Part shown: one piece after another, positions 42,499 to 49,248 of the stretch
Numbering within the stretch: position 1 is the first letter of the stretch
How the letters are laid out: every line of letters starts with the position of its first letter
Assembly: GCF_000196675.2 (NCBI RefSeq)
Contig: NC_015312.1
Location: 6,216,501 to 6,280,500, forward strand
Direction: 5' to 3'
DNA length: 64,000 nucleotides
Source of the DNA: Pseudonocardia benzenivorans CB1190
Lineage (GTDB): Bacteria; Actinomycetota; Actinomycetes; Mycobacteriales; Pseudonocardiaceae
Made by a program: the position numbers and the translations under genes
Notes under the pieces: generated by a model
What the model saw: the letters and a program-made list of their open reading frames with translations, nothing else
Databases searched by the model: none
What the model was told of the DNA's origin: nothing

Positions 42499-43712
42499 CC
42501 GACCTCGCCACCGCCGCGACCACCGAGCTGCCCCGCCTGCCCTTTGCCCGCGAGAGCGTCCTCGACGTCGCCCCGCTCTACGCGCAGCTGCGCGCCACCG
42601 CGCCGATCACCCCCGTCCGGACGACGGCCGGCGACCCCGCGTGGCTGGTCACCGGCTACGCGGAGGCCCGCGCGTTGTTCGCCGACCCCCGGCTGGGCCG
42701 CGCGCACCCCGATCCGGAACGGGCCGCGCGGATCTCCGGGTCGGCGGTGCTGGGGGGCTCGATCGGGGACGCCGCCGACGAGCACGAACAGCACGCCCGG
42801 ATGCGGGCGTTGCTCGCGCCCGCGTTCTCGGCCCGCCGGATGCAGGCCCTCACCGCAGGAGTCGAACAGCTCGTCACGACGTTGCTCGACGACCTCGCCG
42901 CGCACGGCTCCCCCGCCGATCTGCACGCCCTGCTGTCACTACCGCTGCCCGTGCTCGTCATCTGCGAGCTGCTCGGGGTGCCCTACGCCGACCGCGACCG
43001 GTTCCGGGCGGCGTCCGAGGGTGCGGGCGGGCTGACCGACCGGGAGGCGTCGGCCCGCGCGATGGGCGAGCTCGTCGCCTACATCCACGAGATCGTCGAC
43101 CGCAAACGCCACGAGCCGGGCGAGGACGTCCTCAGCGACCTCGCCGCCCGGATCCCGCGCGGCGACGACGGGTCCGGCGACGCCGCCGTCGCCCAGCTGG
43201 GCGCGGGCCTGCTGTTCGCGGGCCACGAGACGACGGTGACCCGCATCGACGTCGGCACGGTCCTGCTGCTCACCGACCACGGGCAATGGTCGGCGCTGGC
43301 CGCCGACCCGGGCCGCGTCCGCGGCGCCGTCGAGGAGATCCTGCGGCTCGCCGCGCCGTCGGCCGGCGGCGGGCTGCCCCGCTACGCCCAGGCCGACATC
43401 GAGATCGGCGGGGTGAGGATCGCGACCGGCGACGCCGTCCTGCTCTCCCCCGGTGCGGCGAACCGCGACCCGGCACGGTTCGACGAGCCCGACCGCTTCG
43501 ACGCGGCGCGCCCGTCGAACCTGCACCTGGCCTTCGGGCACGGCCCCCGCTACTGCGTCGGCGCCGCGCTGGCCCGCGTCGAGCTGGCCGCGGTGTTCAC
43601 CGAACTGCCGCGGCGCTTCCCCGGCCTCGCGCTCGCCGTGGACCCCGCCGACCTCGCCCTGCGGACCGACCTGCTGACCGGCGGATTCGACGCCCTGCCC
43701 GTGCGGTGGTGA
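42495..43712 (+). CDS. Cytochrome P450, class I, soluble
   Basis: 405 aa. Heme loop FGHGPRYCVGAALAR with Cys354, I-helix AGHETTVTRID, K-helix EEILRLAAPS (ExxR). No membrane anchor and no fused reductase, so electrons come from a separate ferredoxin/reductase, none of which is nearby. The size and motifs match actinobacterial CYP105/107-type enzymes of secondary metabolism or catabolism. Start ATG 42495, overlapping the upstream stop. A hairpin terminator follows at 43725-43753. Substrate unknown. Confidence 0.94.
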   Translation: MTDLATAATTELPRLPFARESVLDVAPLYAQLRATAPITPVRTTAGDPAWLVTGYAEARALFADPRLGRAHPDPERAARISGSAVLGGSIGDAADEHEQHARMRALLAPAFSARRMQALTAGVEQLVTTLLDDLAAHGSPADLHALLSLPLPVLVICELLGVPYADRDRFRAASEGAGGLTDREASARAMGELVAYIHEIVDRKRHEPGEDVLSDLAARIPRGDDGSGDAAVAQLGAGLLFAGHETTVTRIDVGTVLLLTDHGQWSALAADPGRVRGAVEEILRLAAPSAGGGLPRYAQADIEIGGVRIATGDAVLLSPGAANRDPARFDEPDRFDAARPSNLHLAFGHGPRYCVGAALARVELAAVFTELPRRFPGLALAVDPADLALRTDLLTGGFDALPVRW

Positions 43713-43724
43713 CGACGCCCCGAA

Positions 43725-43753
43725 CCGGTCCCCGGCGCCCGGTCCGGGACCGG
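43725..43753. terminator. Hairpin terminator after the P450
   Basis: CCGGTCCC (43725-43732) pairs with GGGACCGG (43746-43753) over a 13-nt loop, 13 nt past the stop codon. Confidence 0.5.
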
Positions 43754-43824
43754 ACGGGGCGCTCCGCATAGGGTCGACCAGGAGCTGCTCCGACCGCGCG
43801 CACCCGGTGAAAGGACGACACGTC

Positions 43825-45099
43825 GTGTCCCGCACCCCCACCGTCCTCGACGGACCCGCCCTCTGGCCCGCCCAGGCCCATCTCCCGTCGGTGCTGGGGC
43901 GCCAGATCGTGATCGACCGCGCAGCCGGGTCCTACCTGCACACCGTCGACGGACGCCGGTTGTTCGACGGCACCGCCGGGCTCTGGTACGCCAACATCGG
44001 GCACGGGCACCCGGCCCTCGCCGAGGCCGCGCGCGAGCAGATGCTCCGGCTCGAGACCTACCACGTCTTCTCCCGCTTCGTGAACGACCAGGCGATCGCG
44101 CTCGGCGAACGGCTCGCCGGGCTGTCGCCGATCGCCGACCCCAAGGTCATCCTCAACTCCGGTGGGTCCGACGCGATCGACGTCGCGTGCAAGCTCGCGC
44201 GCCGGCACTGGCAGCGCGAGGGACGGCCGGGCAAGACCGTCGTCATCAGCCGCGAGCACGCCTACCACGGCCTGCACGCCTTCGGCACCAGCATCGCCGG
44301 GATCGAGGTCAACCGGGAGGGCTACGGCACCGAGTCGCTCGTCCCGGAGACCGTCCGGGTCCCGGTGCACGACGTCGACGCCCTCGCCAAGACGATCGCC
44401 GAGCTGGGGGCGGACACGATCGCCGCGTTCGTGACCGAACCCGTCCAGGGCACCGGCGGCGTCAACCCGCCCGCGCCGGGCTACCTCGAGGCCGTCCAGG
44501 AGCTGTGCCGCGACAACGACATCCTGTTCGTCCTCGACGAGGTCATCACCGGCTTCGGCCGCACCGGCACGATGTTCGCCGCCGAGCGCTACGGCCTGCA
44601 GCCGGACCTGGTCACCTTCGCCAAGGGTGTGACGTCGGGCTACGCGCCGCTCGGCGGCGTCCTCGTCGCCCCGCGGATCTGGGAGCCGTTCTACGCCGAC
44701 GGCGCCGACACCCCGGCCTTCCGCTACGGCGCCACCTACTCCGGCCACGCCACCGCGTGCGCCGTCGCGCAGGCCAACCTCGACGTGCTGGAGCGGGACG
44801 GTCTGGTCGCCCGCGCCGCCGAGCTCGAGCAGCTGCTCGACACCCGGCTCGCGCAGCTCGCCGCGAACCGCCCGAGCGTGGCCGAGGTCCGGGTCGGTGG
44901 CTTCCTGGGTGGCGTCACCGTCGTCGACGAGATCCGCGCCGAGGACGTCACCGACGCGCTGCTCGACCTCGGGTTCGTCTCCCGGCCCCTGCGCGGCAAC
45001 AACCTGCAGATCAGCCCGCCGTTCATCACCACCGACGACGAGCTGGTCGCCTTCGTCGACGCGATCGACCACGTGCTCGCCGAGCAGGAACGCGGCTGA
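43825..45099 (+). CDS. Class III (omega) aminotransferase, PLP-dependent
   Basis: 424 aa. PLP lysine in TFAKGVTSGYAPLGGV (Lys267), the Asp-containing VLDEVITGFGRTGTMFA, NSGGSDAIDVACKLARRH for phosphate binding, and GATYSGHATACAVAQANLDVL. It belongs to the omega-aminotransferase/aspartate-aminotransferase-like group (beta-alanine, putrescine or similar donors, pyruvate as acceptor). Start GTG 43825 with AAGGAC 10 nt upstream; GTG 43807 is an alternative with no site. Monocistronic. Confidence 0.93.
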   Translation: MSRTPTVLDGPALWPAQAHLPSVLGRQIVIDRAAGSYLHTVDGRRLFDGTAGLWYANIGHGHPALAEAAREQMLRLETYHVFSRFVNDQAIALGERLAGLSPIADPKVILNSGGSDAIDVACKLARRHWQREGRPGKTVVISREHAYHGLHAFGTSIAGIEVNREGYGTESLVPETVRVPVHDVDALAKTIAELGADTIAAFVTEPVQGTGGVNPPAPGYLEAVQELCRDNDILFVLDEVITGFGRTGTMFAAERYGLQPDLVTFAKGVTSGYAPLGGVLVAPRIWEPFYADGADTPAFRYGATYSGHATACAVAQANLDVLERDGLVARAAELEQLLDTRLAQLAANRPSVAEVRVGGFLGGVTVVDEIRAEDVTDALLDLGFVSRPLRGNNLQISPPFITTDDELVAFVDAIDHVLAEQERG

Positions 45100-45142
45100 C
45101 GCGGCCGGGCGTCGTCGCGGCCCGGACCGGGTACCGGGTTGC

Positions 45143-45400
45143 GTGCCGGTCTTTCTCGCCTGGACCTCCCAGCCGCCCACCGACCTCACCGGGCCGTGGG
45201 AGGAGACGCGCCCGGTCGCGCCGGGACTGTTGCTGATCGAGAGCACCGCGTCCCTCTCGGCGGTGTACCACGCCGTGAAGTGGTGCCTGCCCGACGACGC
45301 CGCTCTCGTCGTCACGCCGGTGGAGCACACCCCGAAGTCGCGGGGGCTGGCGCCAGGCACGACGTCCTGGCTGCGCCGGCGGACCCCCCGACCCGGCTGA
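45143..45400 (+). CDS. Conserved-looking hypothetical protein, 85 aa
   Basis: Starts at GTG 45143: VPVFLAWTSQPPTDLTGPWEETRPVAPGLLLIESTASLSAVYHAVKWCLPDDAALVV. The pattern of a short beta strand, EETRPVAPGLLL, then a helix SLSAVYHAVKWCLP, recurs in small actinobacterial proteins as far as I recall, but I cannot name a family. No ribosome site of note. It lies between the aminotransferase and the S1-domain gene, same strand. Confidence 0.55.
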   Translation: MPVFLAWTSQPPTDLTGPWEETRPVAPGLLLIESTASLSAVYHAVKWCLPDDAALVVTPVEHTPKSRGLAPGTTSWLRRRTPRPG

Positions 45401-45498
45401 CGAGGACCGTCCAGCGGATCCGGCCCGGGGCGCCACCGCGCTGCGGTCCCGCCACCGGGCTCGGATCGACGGACTCCGCGCTGGACGGAGGTGATCAC

Positions 45499-45993
45499 AT
45501 GGGTGAGTCCCACGGCAGCACGCCGGAGTCGGCGTGGCTGCAGTCACTCACCGCGCAGTGTGGACGCACGCCCACCGAGGGCGTCGTGTTGTCGGTGCTC
45601 CCGTTCGGTGCGTTCGTACACCTCGCCGAGGGCGTCGACGGCATCCTGCACCTCTGCGAGCGGGCCCGTGAGCCGCAGCCCGGCGAGATCGCGACCGTCC
45701 GGGTCCGCGAGCGACGCGGGCGCCGCACGCCGTCCGGAACTGGTCATCGGTCCGGCGACTCAGCTACACACGGCCACCGTGACGAACACGCCGTGCGGCA
45801 GGCGGCCTATGGCGACTCGAAGGCCGGCGCGTTCAACGCCCGAATCGGCGGTCCCAGCGTCGTCGCTCCGTGTCTTCGACCTATCTCGTCCAGTACCGAC
45901 TCGTCCGGAGCGCCTCCACTGGCGACGATGTGGGCTGCCTGCTCCGCGAACATGTCCTCGATCCCTCCCGGCACCGCGAGAGCGATGACGTGA
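45499..45993 (+). CDS. S1-domain RNA-binding protein, possibly frameshifted
   Basis: ATG 45499 after GGAGGTGATC, a very good ribosome site. Residues 28-70 (GVVLSVLPFGAFVHLAEGVDGILHLCERAREPQPGEIATVRV) are an S1/OB-fold strand set. After about nucleotide 45710 this frame becomes low-complexity, while the +1 frame there reads DAGAARRPELVIGPATQ, which looks like the missing last S1 strand. The remaining tail runs antisense to the cupin gene for 187 nt. This suggests a one-base indel or a decaying 3' end. Either frame is suspect beyond 45710. Confidence 0.45.
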   Translation: MGESHGSTPESAWLQSLTAQCGRTPTEGVVLSVLPFGAFVHLAEGVDGILHLCERAREPQPGEIATVRVRERRGRRTPSGTGHRSGDSATHGHRDEHAVRQAAYGDSKAGAFNARIGGPSVVAPCLRPISSSTDSSGAPPLATMWAACSANMSSIPPGTARAMT

Positions 45994-46301
45994 ACCGGGT
46001 CGGTTCCGCCGTTGGCGAACGTGTGCGCGGTTCCCCGCGGCACCCAGGCGAACCCGCCGGTAGGCGCCACGAGGCGTTCGTCGTCGAGCTGCATCTCCAG
46101 AGCACCGGACACCACATAGAAGGCTTCGTCCACGTCCGTGTGCCGGTGCAGGACCGGCCCGGAATCCCACGCATCCAGCGTGAACTCACAGACGCTCAGC
46201 AATCCGCCGGTGTCCGGCGCGCACACCTTGAAGGGCAGAAATGCGCCCTCCCTACGTGTGCCGTCCGGTTCCAGGATGAACGGGGTGGATCGCTCGGCCA
46301 T
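45807..46301 (-). CDS. Cupin domain protein
   Basis: 164 aa from ATG 46301 after AAGGAGGG. Single conserved cupin: GPVLHRHTDVDEAFYVVSGALEMQLDDERLVAPTGGFAWVPRGTAHTFANGG contains both cupin motifs, with metal-ligand histidines in HRHTD (GxxxxHxHxxxxE variant) and a Glu in DEAFYV, plus the second His in GTAHTF. Possibly a sensor, isomerase or dioxygenase; no way to tell. Overlaps the questionable 3' part of the S1 gene on the other strand. Confidence 0.86.
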   Translation of the reverse strand: MAERSTPFILEPDGTRREGAFLPFKVCAPDTGGLLSVCEFTLDAWDSGPVLHRHTDVDEAFYVVSGALEMQLDDERLVAPTGGFAWVPRGTAHTFANGGTDPVHVIALAVPGGIEDMFAEQAAHIVASGGAPDESVLDEIGRRHGATTLGPPIRALNAPAFESP

Positions 46302-46624
46302 CGAGCCATCCCTCCTTCGCGAACGCGGCGACGTCCCCGGCTGGACGCGGCGCGGACGCCGGGCCCGGAATCACACGTCCCGCTCTCAGGCCGGCCCCGC
46401 ACCCCCACGCCCCTGGGACCATGACGATGTGGTCAGCCTGCGGCTGCGGCGCGGACGCTAGCTCAGCCCTCGCCTACTCACCAGGGCCGCACGGCCCGAC
46501 CGCGGGGCCCCGAACGGTCCATTCGAAGGTGCGGACCTCTGCGCTCCAACCGTCACTGCTCGCCCGCCCCGGGATCCGTTGGCCAGCCCCTTCAAGCCAT
46601 CCATGGAACCTCCAGCCTCATGGT

Positions 46625-46639
46625 TGACGTCAGATGTCA
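46625..46639. promoter_or_regulatory. Upstream GntR-type site (TGACGTCAGATGTCA)
   Basis: 15-nt near-palindrome with one mismatched pair, the same TGA-YGTC-A-GAYRTCA pattern as the site at 46821, 196 nt away centre to centre. A second site at this distance could allow looping. Confidence 0.5.
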
Positions 46640-46776
46640 GCTGAAGTGTCATCGGGCCGTGGGTGAGCCAGGTCTCACCGAACGGCGGTATTCAGTTCCA
46701 CTGGCCGGAACGGTGCTGGTAAATAGCAGGATTCTTCTACAAGAACGTCACGGAACGTCAGGTGAGTGAAGAGCTA

Positions 46777-46804
46777 TTGACAGGGCCGACCCGGTTGCTA
46801 CAGT
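46777..46804 (+). promoter_or_regulatory. Sigma70-type promoter of the ketone-carboxylation operon
   Basis: TTGACA at 46777-46782, a 16-nt spacer, TACAGT at 46799-46804. This is the best consensus promoter in the window, and the expected start site near 46811 lies just before the operator at 46821. It leaves an untranslated leader of about 195 nt before the first gene. Confidence 0.7.
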
Positions 46805-46820
46805 GAGCACGCTCACTAGC

Positions 46821-46835
46821 TGATGTCAGACATCA
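46821..46835. promoter_or_regulatory. GntR/FadR-type operator (TGATGTCAGACATCA)
   Basis: Perfect 15-nt palindrome (7-nt arms about a central A) about 10 nt downstream of the predicted transcription start. The GTC-A-GAC core fits the TnGTCnnACnA-type sites of FadR-subfamily GntR regulators; the first gene of the operon encodes such a regulator. Confidence 0.7.
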
Positions 46836-47005
46836 TTCGGTTACATCGGATCGATCGCCTCCTCGGAGAACGTCAGTGACGACTTGGCTCCGCCCCCGCT
46901 GCCCCCTCATCGGGCGGCTCGGACCGGCTCTTCATCTCGAGGTGAAGGGCCCGCCAGTGCGTGCGGTGGCCGAGATGACACGGGCAGGCCTGGAGGGAGA
47001 ACGGG

Positions 47006-47725
47006 ATGTCCGTGCAGGACTCGGAGTTCGTCTTCGAGCCGATCGGGGCGGGCCGCGGGTTCGAGAAGATCGTCACCAGCCTTCGCGGCGCGATCGTGCG
47101 GGGAGAACTGGTGGCGGGGCAGCGACTGCCTTCGGAGCCGGAGCTCGCGGGCCAGCTCGGGGTGTCGCGGCCGATGCTGCGCGAGGCCCTCAAGGCCCTC
47201 GAGGTCTCGGGGTACCTGGAGGTGCGCCGCGGCTACGGCGGCGGGCGCTTCGTGGCGATGCCGGAACCGGAGGAGTTCCACGCGATCACTGCCGCCCCGT
47301 TGTCCACGATGGACGTGGAACCGCGACACGTGATGGACGTGCGGCTGGCGGTCGAGCCGATGGCGGCGCGGCTGAGTGCGCAGGACGGCGATACCGCGGA
47401 CCTGGAGCGGGCGCTGCGGATGCTGGGGATGGCCGGTACGCGACCGGCACGCGCCGTCGCGGCCGTCGCCTCTTTCCACGTCGCGTTGGTCGAGGCCTCG
47501 CAGAACCCGGTGTTCGTCGCCGTCTTCGAAAGTCTGCGGGGTCCGGTTGCGATGAGTCTCGGGCAGCGGGTCCGCGAACGGGACTGGCCGGGTCGCGCAC
47601 GTGACGGCCTGGCCCACGTGGTGCGCCTGATCGAGGACGGCGAGGGCGGCGCCGCTGAGCGCGCGATGCGGAAGTACCTGCTCGACTTCGAAGACGACCG
47701 GGACCAGCGGGAGGAGGACAGGTGA
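47006..47725 (+). CDS. GntR regulator, FadR/FCD subfamily, of the ketone-carboxylation operon
   Basis: 239 aa. N-terminal winged helix: IVTSLRGAIVRGELVAGQRLPSEPELAGQLGVSRPMLREALKALEVSGYLEVRRGYGGGRFV; C-terminal all-helical FCD ligand domain with metal/ligand residues in VMDVRLAVEPMAARL, FHVALVEASQNPV and GLAHVVRLI. ATG 47006 after GGAGGGAG. It opens the operon, and its own TGATGTCAGACATCA site lies upstream, so it likely represses the whole unit until a pathway intermediate (an acid or CoA ester) binds. The stop overlaps the next start as GTGA. Confidence 0.92.
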   Translation: MSVQDSEFVFEPIGAGRGFEKIVTSLRGAIVRGELVAGQRLPSEPELAGQLGVSRPMLREALKALEVSGYLEVRRGYGGGRFVAMPEPEEFHAITAAPLSTMDVEPRHVMDVRLAVEPMAARLSAQDGDTADLERALRMLGMAGTRPARAVAAVASFHVALVEASQNPVFVAVFESLRGPVAMSLGQRVRERDWPGRARDGLAHVVRLIEDGEGGAAERAMRKYLLDFEDDRDQREEDR

Positions 47726-49107
47726 CCAGTTCCGGGGCGCTCGACGGGAGCGTGCCACGCCCGCTGTCCAGCGTGGACGACGGCGGGCCCGACGGGCAGC
47801 TGTTCGACCGGGCGGTCGAGGCGATGCCGCGCGAGCGGATGCGGATGTTGCAGCTCGACCGCCTCCGCGCCCAACTGGCCGGCCTTGCCGGGCGCTCGCC
47901 GTTCTACGCCGACCTCTGGGCCGAGCACGGGTTCGACCCCACCTCGGTCACCTCGCTCGAGGACTTCGATGCCCCGCTGACGACGAAGGAGATGCTTCGC
48001 GACAGCCAGCTCGAAGCCCCGCCGCTGGGACGCCACGCCGGTGTCCCGATGGCCGACGTCGTACGCGTCCACGCGTCGAGCGGGACGACCGGGCGGCCGT
48101 CCTACGTCGGAATCACCGCCCGTGATCTGGAGGACTGGACCCAGGTCGTCTCCCGAGTCCTCTACTGCGAGGGCATGCGACCCGACGACGTCGTGGTGCA
48201 CGCGTTCGGCCTCGGCTTCTTCGTCGGAGGGCTGCCGCTCAAGGACGCGACCGAACGCATCGGCGCGACCTTCGTCCCGATCGGAACGGGCAGCAGCGAC
48301 AGGGTCGTGCAGAGCATCCGCGACCTCGGCGGCACCGTGCTGATGTCGACGCCGTCGTACGCGACCTACCTCGCCGAGTACTGCCGCAACAAGCTCGGTC
48401 TGGAGCCGGTCGAGCTGGGCCTGCGCAAGCTCCTGCTCGGCGCCGAGCCCGGCGCGTCCATCCCCGCGGTGCGGGCGCGGTTGGAGGCGGACTACGGCGC
48501 CGTCGTCGGCGACGGGATGGGCAACGCCGACGTCTTCCCGATCTACCTGGCCAGCTGCCCCGAGCAGGACGGGTTGCACCTGTGCGCCGAGGACCAGCTG
48601 CTCACCGAGCTGATCGACCCGCAGAGCGGGGAGCGGCTCGACTGGACCCAAGGCGCGGAGGGCGAGCTCGTCGTCACGCACCTACAGCGCGAGTGCGTGC
48701 CGCTCGTGCGGTTCCGGGTCCGCGACCGGGTCGTCGTCGCCGCGACGAGCTGCCCCTGCGGACGGGCCAGCCCGCGGCTGCACTGCGTCGGCCGGACCGA
48801 CGACCTGCTGTTCGTGGCCGGGGTGAACGTGTGGCCGAGTGCGGTCAAGGACGTGGTCGCGTCCATGGCTCCGCGGACGACCGGCGCCATGCAGATCGTG
48901 TTGTCCGACCCCGGGCCGCTCGTGAGGCCCCCGATGCGGGTGCAGGTCGAGTACGGCCTCGACGTCGAGGATCTCGACGAGCTGCGAGTCGACGTCGAGA
49001 ACATGTTGCGGGACAAGCTGGTCGTCGCCGCAACCGTCGATCTGGTCCCGCCGAACTCACTTCCTCGCTGGGAGATGAAGGCCCAGCTGGTGAGGAGGCG
49101 CCGATGA
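47722..49107 (+). CDS. PaaK-like (phenylacetate-CoA ligase family) adenylate-forming ligase
   Basis: 461 aa. ATP P-loop SSGTTGRP at residues 119-126; the PaaK order is kept: N-terminal RLRAQLAGLAGRSPFYADLW, middle GLGFFVGGLPLKDATERIGATFVPIGTGSS, ELVVTHLQRECVPLVRFRVRD, VGRTDDLLFVAGVNVWPSAVKDVV, and the C-terminal LPRWEMKAQLVRR with the probable catalytic lysine. It should form a CoA thioester from an aromatic or beta-keto acid and ATP. GTG start overlaps the gntR stop. In this operon it is a candidate for activating the carboxylation product, the role of benzoylacetate-CoA ligase in Aromatoleum. Confidence 0.88.
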   Translation: MTSSGALDGSVPRPLSSVDDGGPDGQLFDRAVEAMPRERMRMLQLDRLRAQLAGLAGRSPFYADLWAEHGFDPTSVTSLEDFDAPLTTKEMLRDSQLEAPPLGRHAGVPMADVVRVHASSGTTGRPSYVGITARDLEDWTQVVSRVLYCEGMRPDDVVVHAFGLGFFVGGLPLKDATERIGATFVPIGTGSSDRVVQSIRDLGGTVLMSTPSYATYLAEYCRNKLGLEPVELGLRKLLLGAEPGASIPAVRARLEADYGAVVGDGMGNADVFPIYLASCPEQDGLHLCAEDQLLTELIDPQSGERLDWTQGAEGELVVTHLQRECVPLVRFRVRDRVVVAATSCPCGRASPRLHCVGRTDDLLFVAGVNVWPSAVKDVVASMAPRTTGAMQIVLSDPGPLVRPPMRVQVEYGLDVEDLDELRVDVENMLRDKLVVAATVDLVPPNSLPRWEMKAQLVRRRR

Positions 49108-49211
49108 CACCCGCGCACCAGGCACGCCGGCGACCGACGGCGGAGGCACCGAACCGGCGCACCGAACGACGCACCCGCACCGACGACGCACCGAGGAGAG
49201 GACACGGATGA
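49104..49211 (+). CDS. Possible tiny basic protein, 35 aa
   Basis: ATG 49104 overlaps the ligase stop (ATGA) after GGAGGCGCCG. The product is strongly basic and rich in Arg, Thr and Pro. Its stop in turn overlaps a 15-codon frame (ATG 49208) that runs into the start of the first carboxylase subunit. This chain of overlaps may only carry ribosomes along to the next gene. Expression as a protein is uncertain. Confidence 0.3.
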   Translation: MTPAHQARRRPTAEAPNRRTERRTRTDDAPRRGHG

Positions 49212-49248
49212 AGTCCCGCACAGCGTTGACCGAGGAGGTGACGAGCGC

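Larger units (their letters stand above)
46302..47005. other. 704-bp regulatory region upstream of the ketone-carboxylation operon
   Basis: No credible gene. The right half (46620-46870) is clearly less GC-rich than the surroundings and holds, in order: an imperfect GntR-type palindrome (46625-46639), an inverted repeat GGTGAG-N6-CTCACC (46662-46679), two GAACGTCA direct repeats 10 nt apart (46743, 46753), the promoter (46777-46804), an inverted repeat GTGAGC-AC-GCTCAC on the start site (46803-46816), the main operator (46821-46835) and a third GAACGTCA (46868). The left half holds only the cupin upstream region and nothing I can name. Confidence 0.7.

Noticed and set aside
28113..43712. A secondary-metabolite cluster suggested by two P450s, a Rieske oxygenase and a glycosyltransferase
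   Set aside because: No polyketide, peptide, terpene or RiPP synthase is present, and the genes lie in separate small operons on different strands.
46421..46627. 68-codon plus-strand ORF between the cupin and the operon
   Set aside because: No ribosome site, no recognisable pattern, and Pro/Ser-rich composition like random high-GC frames.
46620..46870. Lower-GC stretch as a sign of horizontal transfer or an insertion
   Set aside because: It is a regulatory region with a promoter and palindromes; no transposase, target duplication or integrase is present and flanking coding composition is ordinary.
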